A DNA stretch of 30,875 nucleotides from CAZART01 sp964487555 (GCA_964487555.1 CAZART010000063.1:1-30875); one strand, 5' to 3'. Shown: positions 6,576-14,260, numbered from the stretch's first letter. Made by a program: numbers and translations. Notes: generated from the letters alone by a model not told the origin.

Positions 6576-8534
6576 TCAGTCGCCGAGCTGTTCGGCGACC
6601 TCCTCACGAATACGATCTGCAAACGACTCGACCGACACCGTGTCCTGCTCGCCGGCCCCGTGACGACGGACCGAAACCGTACCGTCGTCCACCTCGCGCT
6701 GCCCGCAGATCAACATGTAGGGAATTTTCTGGACTTCCGCGCCGCGAATTTTGTAGCCGACTTTCTCGTTGCGACGATCCATCTCGGCGCGAACATCGTT
6801 TCGACGGAGCCGGGTCACTACCGATTCGGCATACTCATAGAAGTCTTCGCCGACCGGAATAACGCTCACCTGCACGGGCGCGAGCCACGTTGGGAAATTA
6901 CCGCCGCAGTGCTCGATCAGCACGCCGATGAAGCGCTCGAGCGATCCGAACGGTGCCCGGTGGATCATCACCGGACGGTGCTTCTCGTCATCCGCTCCAA
7001 CATAGGTGATATCGAAGCGCTCGGGGAGGTTGTAATCAAGCTGGACGGTTCCGAGCTGCCACTCGCGTCCCAGCGCATCCTTGACCATGAAGTCGAGCTT
7101 AGGTCCATAAAAGGCGGCCTCGCCGACTTCTTCGACGGCCTGCAGATTCATCTCGGCCGCAGCCTCGCGGATAGCTTGCTCGGCCTGGTTCCACTGGGCG
7201 TCATCCCCCTGATACTTCTCTTTGTTTTCGGGATCGCGCAGCGAAATCTGCGCTTTGAAGTCGGTGAAGTCGAGCGCGCCGAGCACCTTCAGCGTGAGCT
7301 CGATGACGTTCTTGAATTCATCCTTTACCTGCTCGTCGGTGCAGAAGATGTGGGCGTCGTCCTGCGTAAAACCGCGGACGCGGGTCAATCCACCCAGTTC
7401 GCCGGACTGCTCATACCGATACACCGTGCCGAACTCGGCATATCGCACGGGCAGGTCGCGGTATGAGTGAAGCTTATCGGCATAGATCTGGATGTGATGC
7501 GGGCAATTCATGGGCTTCAAGAGGAAGCCTTCCTCTTCGCCGTCGTCAGTCACTTCCAGCATGGGCGGAAACTGGCTCTCGCGGTAATACGGATAGTGAC
7601 CGCTGATGCGGTACAGCTCCAGCCGGCCGATATGCGGCGTGACGACGGGCTGGTATCCATGCTTGACTTGCTCTCGCTTCAAAAAACTAGCCAGGTTGTC
7701 GCGAAGAATGGCGCCCTTCGGCAGCCACATCGGAAGGCCCGGCCCCACTTTTTGACTGAAGGTGAACAGTTCGAGCTCGCGGCCGAGCTTCCGGTGGTCC
7801 CGCTCTTTGGCCAATTCCAGGCGCTCGAGATGCTCGTCGAGCATCTTCTTCTTGGGAAAGCTAACGCCGTAAATGCGGGTGAGCTGCGGATTTCTCTCGC
7901 TGCCGCGCCAGTACGCGCCGGCCACCTTCAGCAGCTTGGGATATTTGATGGCGCCGGTCGTCGGGATATGCGGGCCGCGGCAGAGATCGACGAAATTGCC
8001 CTGCTGATAAAACGTAATGGTCCCGTCCTCGAGCTCTTCGATCAACTCGAGCTTGTACTCGTCACCTTTTTCCTGGAAATAATCCACCGCCTCCTTCTTA
8101 CGGACCGGCCGGCGCTCATACGGAACGTCGCGCTTTGCCAGCTCGGCCATCATCTGCTCGATCTTCTCGAGATCGGCCGTGCTGAGCTTGCGGTCGCCCA
8201 GGTCGACGTCATAGTAGAACCCCTGGTCGATCGGCGGACCGATACCGAACTTCACGCCGGGATACAGCGCCTCGAGCGCTTCCGCCATGAGATGAGCCGT
8301 GGAATGCCAGAACGTGGCGCGTCCTTCCGGATCGTCCCACGTCAGAATCGCGATTCGGGCATCCCTTTCGATCGGGCGGACCAGGTCCCAGACTTGTCCA
8401 TCAATCCTAACAGCGAGCGCATTGCGTGCCAGTCCCGGCGAGATGTCGCTTGCGACGTCGTAACCCGTCACTCCGCTCTCATAGTCACGCGTGGATCCGT
8501 CGGGGAAGGTTATCGTGATGGTGTCGGCACCCAT
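6576..8534 (-). CDS. thrS: Threonyl-tRNA synthetase
   Basis: A 652-residue class II synthetase with all expected parts. The N-terminal TGS domain covers residues about 1-65 (ITITFPDGSTRDYESGVTGY). The editing domain has the metal-site motif HSTAHLMAEAL (about 77-87). The catalytic core has the zinc-ligand segment MNCPHHIQIY, motif 2 around YRYEQSGELGGLTRVRGF and motif 3 around MIHRAPFGSLERFIGVLIEH. A C-terminal anticodon-binding domain starts at about 545 (LAPVQVSVIPVGE). It heads the infC-rpmI-rplT-pheST cluster. A terminator hairpin ends about 18 bases before its ATG, so expression is probably controlled by premature termination. Confidence 0.98.
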   Translation of the reverse strand: MGADTITITFPDGSTRDYESGVTGYDVASDISPGLARNALAVRIDGQVWDLVRPIERDARIAILTWDDPEGRATFWHSTAHLMAEALEALYPGVKFGIGPPIDQGFYYDVDLGDRKLSTADLEKIEQMMAELAKRDVPYERRPVRKKEAVDYFQEKGDEYKLELIEELEDGTITFYQQGNFVDLCRGPHIPTTGAIKYPKLLKVAGAYWRGSERNPQLTRIYGVSFPKKKMLDEHLERLELAKERDHRKLGRELELFTFSQKVGPGLPMWLPKGAILRDNLASFLKREQVKHGYQPVVTPHIGRLELYRISGHYPYYRESQFPPMLEVTDDGEEEGFLLKPMNCPHHIQIYADKLHSYRDLPVRYAEFGTVYRYEQSGELGGLTRVRGFTQDDAHIFCTDEQVKDEFKNVIELTLKVLGALDFTDFKAQISLRDPENKEKYQGDDAQWNQAEQAIREAAAEMNLQAVEEVGEAAFYGPKLDFMVKDALGREWQLGTVQLDYNLPERFDITYVGADDEKHRPVMIHRAPFGSLERFIGVLIEHCGGNFPTWLAPVQVSVIPVGEDFYEYAESVVTRLRRNDVRAEMDRRNEKVGYKIRGAEVQKIPYMLICGQREVDDGTVSVRRHGAGEQDTVSVESFADRIREEVAEQLGD

Positions 8535-8825
8535 GTTCGGTCTGTTCAGCTAGAAAAAAGAACGCCCCATCGAGTGTATCCGACGGGACGTCCGCAAATC
8601 GGAGTCACCTCAGTACTCGGCCGGGGCGGGTCGATTCGACGAACGTGCATCGACGTCGTCTTCGAGGCCCAAGAAATGAACGTCTCTCTTCAATTCAATA
8701 GGCCGCACAAAACTATGGTGTTCGTTCAGCAAGGAGTGGCAAAACATCTCGCCGATCGCCTTTCGAGCCGCCTTTCTAAGAAGAGAGGAGGCTGAATCCT
8801 CGAAATTGCTTTACCGAAGTTGTAC
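8535..8825 (-). promoter_or_regulatory. Long thrS leader region
   Basis: About 290 bases lie between the tRNA-Val terminator and thrS on the minus strand. I find no T-box signature and no convincing promoter match. An ORF from the ATG at 8649 (HVRRIDPP..., with ACT Thr codons) runs through the terminator, and a GACGTC segment near 8653-8658 could compete with the terminator 5' arm. These are weak hints. The only firm element is the terminator at 8552-8591. Confidence 0.4.
8552..8591 (-). terminator. Terminator hairpin immediately upstream of thrS
   Basis: On the minus strand ACGTCCCGTCG (8581-8591) pairs with CGATGGGGCGT (8562-8572) over 11 positions, including two G-U pairs, around an 8-base loop. 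It is followed by TCTTTTTTC. The tRNA-Val upstream has its own terminator, so this one would stop transcripts that begin in the thrS leader, about 18 bases before the thrS ATG. This placement suggests an attenuator. Confidence 0.7.
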
Positions 8826-8867
8826 AAAAAAGCCCTAACTGCCTGTTAAGCCGACAGTTAGAGCCTT
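8826..8867 (-). terminator. Intrinsic terminator of the tRNA-Val gene
   Basis: On the minus strand AAGGCTCTAACTG (8855-8867) pairs with the CAGTTAGGGCTT segment (8830-8841) including G-U pairs, followed by a run of T (8826-8831). It lies directly downstream of the tRNA. Confidence 0.75.
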
Positions 8868-8873
8868 TGATTG

Positions 8874-8947
8874 TGGGTCGTAGTGGACTCGAACCACCGA
8901 CCTCTACGATGTCAACGTAGCGCTCTAACCAACTGAGCTAACGACCC
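8874..8947 (-). tRNA. tRNA-Val (anticodon GAC)
   Basis: The minus strand reads as a complete cloverleaf: acceptor stem GGGTCGT / ACGACCC, D arm GCTC...GAGC, anticodon stem CTACG / CGTAG with loop TTGACAT (anticodon GAC, reading GUC and GUU Val codons), T arm GGTGG-TTCGAGT-CCACT and discriminator A at 8874. The 3' CCA is not encoded. It has its own promoter and terminator. Confidence 0.97.
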
Positions 8948-9026
8948 TTGTTTGAGACCGCGATCCGCAAGTCCGCCTGCTTGTGTACGCCCTGCCGGCC
9001 CCAAAAGCCCTGAAAAACGGGCACGA

Positions 9027-9056
9027 AATATACCGACGTGTGCCTTCGGATGTCAA
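9027..9056 (-). promoter_or_regulatory. Sigma70-type promoter for tRNA-Val
   Basis: On the minus strand a perfect -35 TTGACA (9051-9056), an 18-base spacer and -10 TATATT (9027-9032) lie about 80 bases upstream of the tRNA 5' end. No other gene lies between. Confidence 0.7.
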
Positions 9057-9218
9057 GGTGGTGCTACGTCACGGGCCCGGCTGAGGATCGGACTGTGCGA
9101 GCACTTCATTCCCATCCCAAACGTTTTCATTAAAAACTTGAACGCCGGAGCGAAAGGACGCTTAAGAACACAGCTGCTGCGGACGATACCAAAGCCGTCA
9201 GTAGCACTGTAGTTCCTC

Positions 9219-9818
9219 GTGATCACCTACACCGGTCGCATGAAATATCAGGTGTTCGTCTCCGGCGCTCCCAACTCTCGCGATGAATTTGGGCCTGATG
9301 CTCGCGACGCGTACTTCACCTCCAGAAGCGGAGTATCCGGTGGTGGCGCCGACCAAAGAAGCGGCGGTGCACGCCGGGGCGGTGCCGATCTGCGAAGCGG
9401 CATTGAAAATGGGGGCGGCGCCGCTAATTCGCACCAGGGCGGCCGCGCGGATGAAAACCACGGGATGCACTACGGCGGCGACGGTGCCGCGTTCGCCGGG
9501 CACGGGGGAACGCCGGTCTTGCGACGCTTTCCTCCCGTAGTTCAGTTTTTAACGGATGTCGATCCCTACGTGCAGAACGAGCTTCAGTCGCTCTGCGTAA
9601 AGGCCCACCGGCAGGGCAAAAACGTGCAGGACGTGTGCCAGGAACTCTATATCTACGCTCGCTCGATAGGATACATCCTGACGCTAGGTGTTCAGGAAGT
9701 GTTCAGCAGCCAGATGCCCTCCTTTCCACATCAGACCGTGCAGTCCGCCCTTATCATGGTCGACGTAAAACGTATTACCTCGCCTAACGGCTACCACGAA
9801 GGACGCGTGGCCGTCTGA
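9219..9818 (+). CDS. Unrecognised protein with Gly-rich repeat and short C-terminal domain
   Basis: A 199-residue ORF I do not recognise. Residues about 40-95 are Gly/Ala/Arg-rich with 12-residue repeats (GADQRSGGARRG, GADLRSGIENGG). Residues about 103-180 look like an ordinary folded domain with helices (VDPYVQNELQSLCVKAHRQG, then VQDVCQELYIYARSIGYILT). The last residues, GYHEGRVAV, are the module repeated behind the gene. In the repeat region another forward frame (9283-9540) also reads as a 12-residue repeat, so the true N-terminus is uncertain; an internal ATG at 9465 would give the C-terminal domain alone. There are no signal peptide or membrane segments. Confidence 0.45.
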   Translation: MITYTGRMKYQVFVSGAPNSRDEFGPDARDAYFTSRSGVSGGGADQRSGGARRGGADLRSGIENGGGAANSHQGGRADENHGMHYGGDGAAFAGHGGTPVLRRFPPVVQFLTDVDPYVQNELQSLCVKAHRQGKNVQDVCQELYIYARSIGYILTLGVQEVFSSQMPSFPHQTVQSALIMVDVKRITSPNGYHEGRVAV

Positions 9819-9971
9819 CGACCGGCACGAAGGACGCGTTGCGGTCTGACGGCCGGCACGAAGGACGCGTGGCCGTCTGACGACCGGCGAAGGACGCGTT
9901 GTGGTCTGACGGCTATCAGGAAGGAAACGTCGCCGTCTAACGGCCCTACAAAGGACGCGCCGCCGTCGCGA
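9788..9971 (+). repeat. Six tandem units copying the end of the preceding gene
   Basis: Units lie at 9788-9818 (the gene's own end), 9819-9849, 9850-9880, 9881-9909 (2-base deletion), 9910-9940 and 9941-9971 (degenerate, stop lost). The unit length is 31. Read to their own stop codons, units 1, 2, 3 and 5 encode GYHEGRVAV, DRHEGRVAV, GRHEGRVAV and GYQEGNVAV followed by a stop. The Val-Ala-Val codons differ synonymously (GTGGCC, GTTGCG, GTCGCC). Units 1-2 and 3-4 form a duplicated 62-base pair. Because 31 is 3n+1, each copy is one frame forward of the previous one, and units 1-4 end in TGA followed by C. Confidence 0.9.
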
Positions 9972-10036
9972 GCAGGGTCAACGCGGCGCTGCCGATTCGC
10001 TTTCATTTGTATGCGCGGCAGCGTACCCTTTGGGCC

Positions 10037-10636
10037 ATGAATGAGCCGGCCCATACCCCTTTTTCCCCGGTAGAGCAGGACGCTGTCGAGAAAGCCGTCC
10101 GCACGCGCCGTACGATCCACCTGTTTCATCCGGAGCCTGTGCCCTCGCGCGAGGATATTTTGGCCGCGATCGACCTGGCACGCTGGGCGCCTAACCACTT
10201 CCTCACCGAGCCATGGCGCTTCTACCTGTTGGGCCGCAGAACGTCTGAGGCCGTGGCGCAGCTGAACGCGTCAATGGTGGAGGAAGAGCGGGGCGAATCC
10301 GCCGGCCGCGCCAAGCTCGAACGCTGGCTCGAGGTTCCCGGCTGGCTCGTCGTGACGTGCGCGCGGCCTGAACGCTCTGGAGACGATCAAAGGCAGCGAG
10401 AAGATTACGCCGCCTGTTGCTGTGCGGTCCAAAATCTGCAACTCGTGTTGTGGAGCCGTGGAATTGGGACCAAGTGGACGACCGGCTCCGTCACCCGTTC
10501 GAAGACATTTTTCGAAATCATCGACGTCGATCCGGAGCAGGAGATGCTCGTCTCGATGCTGTGGTACGGGTTTCCCGCGGACGTTCCGGCGCCGGGTCGC
10601 AAGCCGGTCAGGGACATCTTGACGATCCGGCCTTGA
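10037..10636 (+). CDS. Nitroreductase family protein
   Basis: A 199-residue FMN-dependent nitroreductase-like protein from the ATG at 10037; the frame is open ten codons further upstream. The N-terminal FMN-binding segment reads VRTRRTIHLFHPEPVPSRED, followed by the family segment ARWAPNHFLTEPWRFYLLG. Late in the protein are AVQNLQLVLWSRGIGTKWTT and the C-terminal Gly-Phe-Pro segment (WYGFPADVP). This arrangement resembles the small RutE/YdjA-like oxidoreductases, which use NAD(P)H; the substrate cannot be told. An 8-bp inverted repeat (9987-9994 with 10016-10023) lies just before the start. It ends four bases from the convergent gene. Confidence 0.85.
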   Translation: MNEPAHTPFSPVEQDAVEKAVRTRRTIHLFHPEPVPSREDILAAIDLARWAPNHFLTEPWRFYLLGRRTSEAVAQLNASMVEEERGESAGRAKLERWLEVPGWLVVTCARPERSGDDQRQREDYAACCCAVQNLQLVLWSRGIGTKWTTGSVTRSKTFFEIIDVDPEQEMLVSMLWYGFPADVPAPGRKPVRDILTIRP

Positions 10637-10640
10637 CGGC

Positions 10641-11318
10641 TTACCACCGTACGCGCAGGTTCATCATCGGAACGTCGGAGCCGCGCGGCGGGATGCTGAA
10701 CGAAAGGGTTGCGGCGGCCCGGTCGGCACGCCGCGCTCCGCGAAGCGCCCCGATACCGGATATCAGGCGGTTCGCGACGAGGGTCGTGATGATGAACGAA
10801 CGCCGGCGTTGGAGGGACTGTGCATCCTCCCGAAGTTCACGGAAGCGCAAAAAATCCTCTTCCGTCTCCCACATCCATTGATTGGATGGATCGGCGATGA
10901 CGTCGAGATTCGTCCAGTTGCGGTTCCGAAGCTGCGCCTCTAGATACTCGTCCGAGGAACGGTAAGAGGCCAGATTAAGAAAAAAGTCGCGTTCCTTTCC
11001 CTCGACGTCGGCGCCGGCGCTTGCGGCGGCGAGCGTCTCATAGTTGCCTTCTAGATGATTCCTCCGCCACTCTGAGCCGATGAGGCTGGTCCAGAGGCCG
11101 GCGTCGGCGAGCGCGAAGACGGTCGCCCACCCACCCCAGTCGCCTCCATGAACATACTGATGGCCGAGCCCGGGGAGCAGAAGGCTCAGCCCGAACGCCT
11201 TTCCCGCAGAGACGTCTCGATCGGTGGAATGCTGCGTATGGGCCGGGACCGCGCCTGCAATCAACCATGCGAACAAAAGAAGCGCGCCGGCGGTGTATCT
11301 CATTGGAAATGAAGACAT
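10641..11318 (-). CDS. Exported hypothetical protein
   Basis: A 225-residue protein with a signal peptide (residues about 6-28, RYTAGALLLFAWLIAGAVPA) and a second hydrophobic Gly-rich segment, LSLLLPGLGHQYVHGGDWGG, followed by WATVFALADAGLWTSLIG. A G-x-G-[HQ]-x-Y-x-G pattern next to a hydrophobic stretch is seen in DUF5683-like proteins of Bacteroidota, but the assignment is tentative. The middle is charged and the C-terminus ends in alternating hydrophobic residues (PMMNLRVRW), as in outer-membrane-associated proteins. It is transcribed divergently from endonuclease V with a 16-base gap. The start could also be Met6 at 11303. Confidence 0.7.
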   Translation of the reverse strand: MSSFPMRYTAGALLLFAWLIAGAVPAHTQHSTDRDVSAGKAFGLSLLLPGLGHQYVHGGDWGGWATVFALADAGLWTSLIGSEWRRNHLEGNYETLAAASAGADVEGKERDFFLNLASYRSSDEYLEAQLRNRNWTNLDVIADPSNQWMWETEEDFLRFRELREDAQSLQRRRSFIITTLVANRLISGIGALRGARRADRAAATLSFSIPPRGSDVPMMNLRVRW

Positions 11319-11334
11319 GTGAGGGGCCCATCCG

Positions 11335-12009
11335 ATGGAGTTCGAGCTAAACCACGTCCATGATTGGGATGTTTCGACGCAGGAGGCGATTCAGATTCAG
11401 CATCGTCTGGCTTCCTCGGTGAGGGAGGAACCCCTCACGTCGCCGCCGTTGACGATTGCCGGTGTGGACGTGAGCTTTCGCCGCCGGGGCTACAAAGATT
11501 ATGCGGCGCAATGCGGCATCGCCGTCCTCTCGCTGCCCGATCTCGAGCTCGTCGACTACGCGCAGTGGGAGGGGGACGTAACGTTCCCCTATGTACCGGG
11601 CCTCCTGAGTTTCCGCGAGATTCCCGCCGTCCTCGAGACGCTCGAACGCGTCGTCGTCCGGCCGGATGTCTTCATGACCGACGGGCAGGGTCTGGCCCAT
11701 CCTCGCCGTTTCGGTCTCGCCTGCCATCTCGGCGTCGCGCTCGACATGCCCTCCATGGGCGCCGCTAAGAAAAAGCTCGTCGGGGAATTTGCAGAGCCGG
11801 GTATTAAGCGCGGATCTCACGAGCCCCTCACGCACAAGGGTGAACTTGTGGGCGCCGCCGTGCGGACGCGCGCGGCCACGAAGCCGATATTTGTCAGCAT
11901 CGGCCATCGCATCACGCTCCAAGAAGCCATCGATTTGACGTTGCTCTGCGCGCCGCGCTTCAAGATTCCCGAGCCCACGCGGATGGCACATCACTTTAGC
12001 CGTGCCTAA
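11335..12009 (+). CDS. nfi: Endonuclease V (deoxyinosine 3' endonuclease)
   Basis: A 224-residue Nfi protein, which nicks DNA one base 3' of deoxyinosine to start its repair. The hallmark motifs appear in order: IAGVDVSFRRRGYKDYAAQC with the first metal Asp, YVPGLLSFREIPAVLE with the catalytic Glu and the wedge Pro-Tyr-Val-Pro segment, FMTDGQGLAHPRRFGLACHL with the second Asp, MGAAKKKLVG, and SIGHRITLQEAIDLTL near the C-terminus. Length matches the family. The start at 11335 is the first ATG of the frame. It overlaps no gene and has no obvious operon partner. Confidence 0.95.
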   Translation: MEFELNHVHDWDVSTQEAIQIQHRLASSVREEPLTSPPLTIAGVDVSFRRRGYKDYAAQCGIAVLSLPDLELVDYAQWEGDVTFPYVPGLLSFREIPAVLETLERVVVRPDVFMTDGQGLAHPRRFGLACHLGVALDMPSMGAAKKKLVGEFAEPGIKRGSHEPLTHKGELVGAAVRTRAATKPIFVSIGHRITLQEAIDLTLLCAPRFKIPEPTRMAHHFSRA

Positions 12010-12150
12010 TTGATCTTGTTTCGGTTCGTGCCGGAGTTGAGCGGACGCCCGCGTTCGGTTACCTTCTAGTTCGCGACGTGCCTGCGTGTTCTCGATTCGA
12101 GAGCGGCGGTCGTTTGAGCGATCTCAATGACAAGAAATCGTTGACACGAA

Positions 12151-13218
12151 ATGCTGCGCCACGCTGATCCAATGCTGAACGAGGTTGCTGCTATGGTACT
12201 TCTACCTGGAATTTTCCTGATGCTGTTTGGCTGTTCGCCGTCCTCGGATGCGTCCGCCGTCGCGCTTGCCAGCGCAGACACATCCGGCGTCGACATCCAG
12301 GAGTGGCGGGTGCCGTTCGAAGATTCTCGTCCGCGTGATCCGTACGTCGGTCCTGACGGCCGCGTCTGGTTCGTCGGGCAGAAATCGGATTATGTCGGCT
12401 ATCTCCAACCCGGAACCGGCGAGTTTAGGAAATACGACCTTGATCGCGGCACCGGGCCGCATACGGTGATCGTGGGCGACGATGGTACCGTGTGGATTGC
12501 AGGCAATCTGAAGGCTTACATCGGAAAGATGGATCCTGAGACCGGTACGGTCGAGAAGATCGCGATTCCGGATCCGAAAGCGACCGATCCGCACACCATG
12601 GCCTTCACCTCCGATGGCGACATCTGGTTCACGCTGCAAGTGAGTAATCGGATCGGTTATCTCGACACCGAAACCCACGACATCCGGATCGTTGAGGTGC
12701 CGTCCGGCGGGGCGAGGCCCTACGGCTTGAAGGTGGATGAAAATGATGATGCCTGGGTTGTCCTTCTCGGCACGAACAAAATCGCGTTCGTCGATCGGGA
12801 AAGCATGAATCTGAAAGAGATTGACCTCCCCCGCGAGGCGACGAGGCCGCGGCGGATCGGAATTACCGCCGACGCCTCGGTCTGGTACGTCGATTACAAT
12901 CAAGGATATCTGGGGCGCTTCAATCCGGAGACGGACGAGATCGATGAATGGCAGATGCCTGGAGGAAGCAGCTCGCGTCCGTATGGCATGGCCGTAGACG
13001 ATGCGGATCGGATCTGGTTCGTCGAGACAGGAATGAACCCAAATCGATTCGTCGGCTTCGATCCGAAGACCGAGACATTCACCGAGCCGGCCGAAATCCC
13101 GAGCGGAGGCGGCACGGTTCGCCACATGTACTTCCACGAGCCAACCGGAACGGTCTGGTTTGGCGCCGACACCAATACCATCGGCCGCGCCCTCGTGCGG
13201 GCCACAACGGCGCAGTAA
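12151..13218 (+). CDS. Lipoprotein of the streptogramin-lyase-like beta-propeller family
   Basis: A 355-residue protein. The N-terminus is a lipoprotein signal with lipobox LFGC (Cys near residue 28). The mature part has repeated blades of the Vgb/NHL type: PRDPYVGPDGRVWFVGQKSD, GPHTVIVGDDGTVWIAG, DPHTMAFTSDGDIWFT, RPYGLKVDENDDAWVV, RPRRIGITADASVWYVDYNQ and RPYGMAVDDADRIWFVE. Characterised Vgb enzymes linearise streptogramin B, but this fold is common in secreted proteins. Resistance should not be inferred, and the function here is open. Starts at 12172 or 12193 are also possible. Its last 14 codons plus stop are repeated twice downstream. Confidence 0.85.
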   Translation: MLRHADPMLNEVAAMVLLPGIFLMLFGCSPSSDASAVALASADTSGVDIQEWRVPFEDSRPRDPYVGPDGRVWFVGQKSDYVGYLQPGTGEFRKYDLDRGTGPHTVIVGDDGTVWIAGNLKAYIGKMDPETGTVEKIAIPDPKATDPHTMAFTSDGDIWFTLQVSNRIGYLDTETHDIRIVEVPSGGARPYGLKVDENDDAWVVLLGTNKIAFVDRESMNLKEIDLPREATRPRRIGITADASVWYVDYNQGYLGRFNPETDEIDEWQMPGGSSSRPYGMAVDDADRIWFVETGMNPNRFVGFDPKTETFTEPAEIPSGGGTVRHMYFHEPTGTVWFGADTNTIGRALVRATTAQ

Positions 13219-13312
13219 CCAGCACCATTGGCCGCGTTCTCGTGTGCGCCACCACGGCTCAATAACCAACACCAGTGGCTGCGTCCTCGTGCGCGCCACC
13301 AGGGATCAATAA
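13172..13312 (+). repeat. Three 47-base tandem units copying the end of the preceding gene
   Basis: Units lie at 13172-13218 (gene end), 13219-13265 and 13266-13312. Each ends in TAA. They encode NTIGRALVRATTAQ, STIGRVLVCATTAQ and NTSGCVLVRATRDQ, each followed by a stop. Between units 1 and 2 the codons ATC/ATT, ACA/ACC, GCG/GCT and CAG/CAA differ synonymously. Since 47 is 3n+2, successive units are in shifted frames. The last TAA is two bases before the ATG of the next gene. Confidence 0.9.
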
Positions 13313-13314
13313 CT

Positions 13315-14199
13315 ATGCGTCACGTACTCCTCCTCTTCGCGCTGACCTTTCTCGCCACCGCGACAGCGCTCGCTCAAGATCCTGAACCCCTTCGGATTAT
13401 CGGCTTTGGCGCACATCCGGACGATAACGAGCTTCGCGCCTCGGGCGTCGCCTACATGTGGTCCCAGCGCGGGGATAAGGTTAAGTTCGTCTCGACGACG
13501 AACGGCGATATCGGTCACTTCTCGATGGCGGGCGGTCCGCTGGCACAGCGCCGCGGGGCCGAAGTCGAGGAATGTGCAGCCATCCTGGGAATTGAGACGG
13601 AAGTACTCGACATCCACGACGGCGAATTGATGCCGACGCTGGAGAACCGCAAGACGGTCGTCAGATTGATTCGCGATTGGCAGGCCGATGTAGTGATGGG
13701 TCACCGTCGCTACGATTACCATCCCGATCATCGCTACACCGGCGAGCTCATCGAGGATGCAGCGGTGATCGTCGTTGCCGCCTTCGCAGATCCGTATTCG
13801 CCGCGCGTTCAGCGGAATCCCGTCATCCTGCACTACTACGACGGCTTTGATAAGCCCTATCCGTTCCAACCCGATATCGTAGTGGGATTTGACGAGGTAG
13901 CCGAGAAGAAGTGGGATTGCATTCGTGCCATGCCGTCGCAATTTGCCGATGCGGACTCCTGGCAGGGCCGTTATCTGCCCAACGTACCCGATGATCCCGA
14001 CGAGCGCGCCGAGTTCATCCTCAATTTCATGAAGGAGCGTAACGCAGCCCTCGCCGATAGGTACCGAGACCGTCTCATTGAGCTATACGGCGACGAGAAG
14101 GGCCGTCAGATTCGATATGCCGAGCCGTTTGAAGTTTGTCAGTACGGCCGCCAGCCGACGCTCGACGAACTCAAGACGATCTTTCCGACGTTCGAATAA
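13315..14199 (+). CDS. PIG-L family (LmbE-like) deacetylase, exported
   Basis: A 294-residue protein from the ATG at 13315 with a signal peptide (MRHVLLLFALTFLATATALA). The metal-binding motif GFGAHPDDNE lies at about residues 31-40 and the late metal His in the YDYHPDHRYTGEL segment. These mark the zinc-dependent N-acetyl-sugar deacetylase superfamily (GlcNAc-PI de-N-acetylase, MshB, BshB). Here the enzyme would be periplasmic or secreted, so thiol or GPI-type substrates are unlikely and a sugar or aminoglycan is more plausible. It directly follows the tandem copies of the lipoprotein 3' end, so it is probably co-transcribed with that gene. Confidence 0.9.
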   Translation: MRHVLLLFALTFLATATALAQDPEPLRIIGFGAHPDDNELRASGVAYMWSQRGDKVKFVSTTNGDIGHFSMAGGPLAQRRGAEVEECAAILGIETEVLDIHDGELMPTLENRKTVVRLIRDWQADVVMGHRRYDYHPDHRYTGELIEDAAVIVVAAFADPYSPRVQRNPVILHYYDGFDKPYPFQPDIVVGFDEVAEKKWDCIRAMPSQFADADSWQGRYLPNVPDDPDERAEFILNFMKERNAALADRYRDRLIELYGDEKGRQIRYAEPFEVCQYGRQPTLDELKTIFPTFE

Positions 14200-14203
14200 T
14201 TCC

Positions 14204-14260
14204 GCTCATCGCTCATCGCCTCATCGCTCATCGCTCATTGTTCGTTCTTCATCGTTCGAA
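14204..14260. repeat. Short tandem repeat between convergent genes
   Basis: CTCATCG-type units of 7-8 bases are repeated about five times, then decay into TTCGTTC/TTCATCG. On the minus strand this is a GCGATGA microsatellite-like tract. It fills the gap between the PIG-L gene and the TonB-dependent receptor, and a related GAACGAAGAACG stretch follows to about 14302. Confidence 0.8.

Noticed and set aside
8535..8825. T-box riboswitch upstream of thrS
   Set aside because: No T-box antiterminator sequence (TGGNACCGCG-like) or specifier-loop stem is visible.
9788..9971. CRISPR array
   Set aside because: Units are contiguous with no unique spacers and encode the preceding gene's C-terminus.
12151..13218. 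Antibiotic (streptogramin B) resistance gene
   Set aside because: The lipoprotein signal and generic blade repeats fit a secreted propeller; no evidence of Vgb activity or of a mobile element nearby.
12202..13299. 365-codon minus-strand ORF opposite the beta-propeller lipoprotein
   Set aside because: High G+C antisense shadow; the forward frame has a lipobox and repeated propeller blades.
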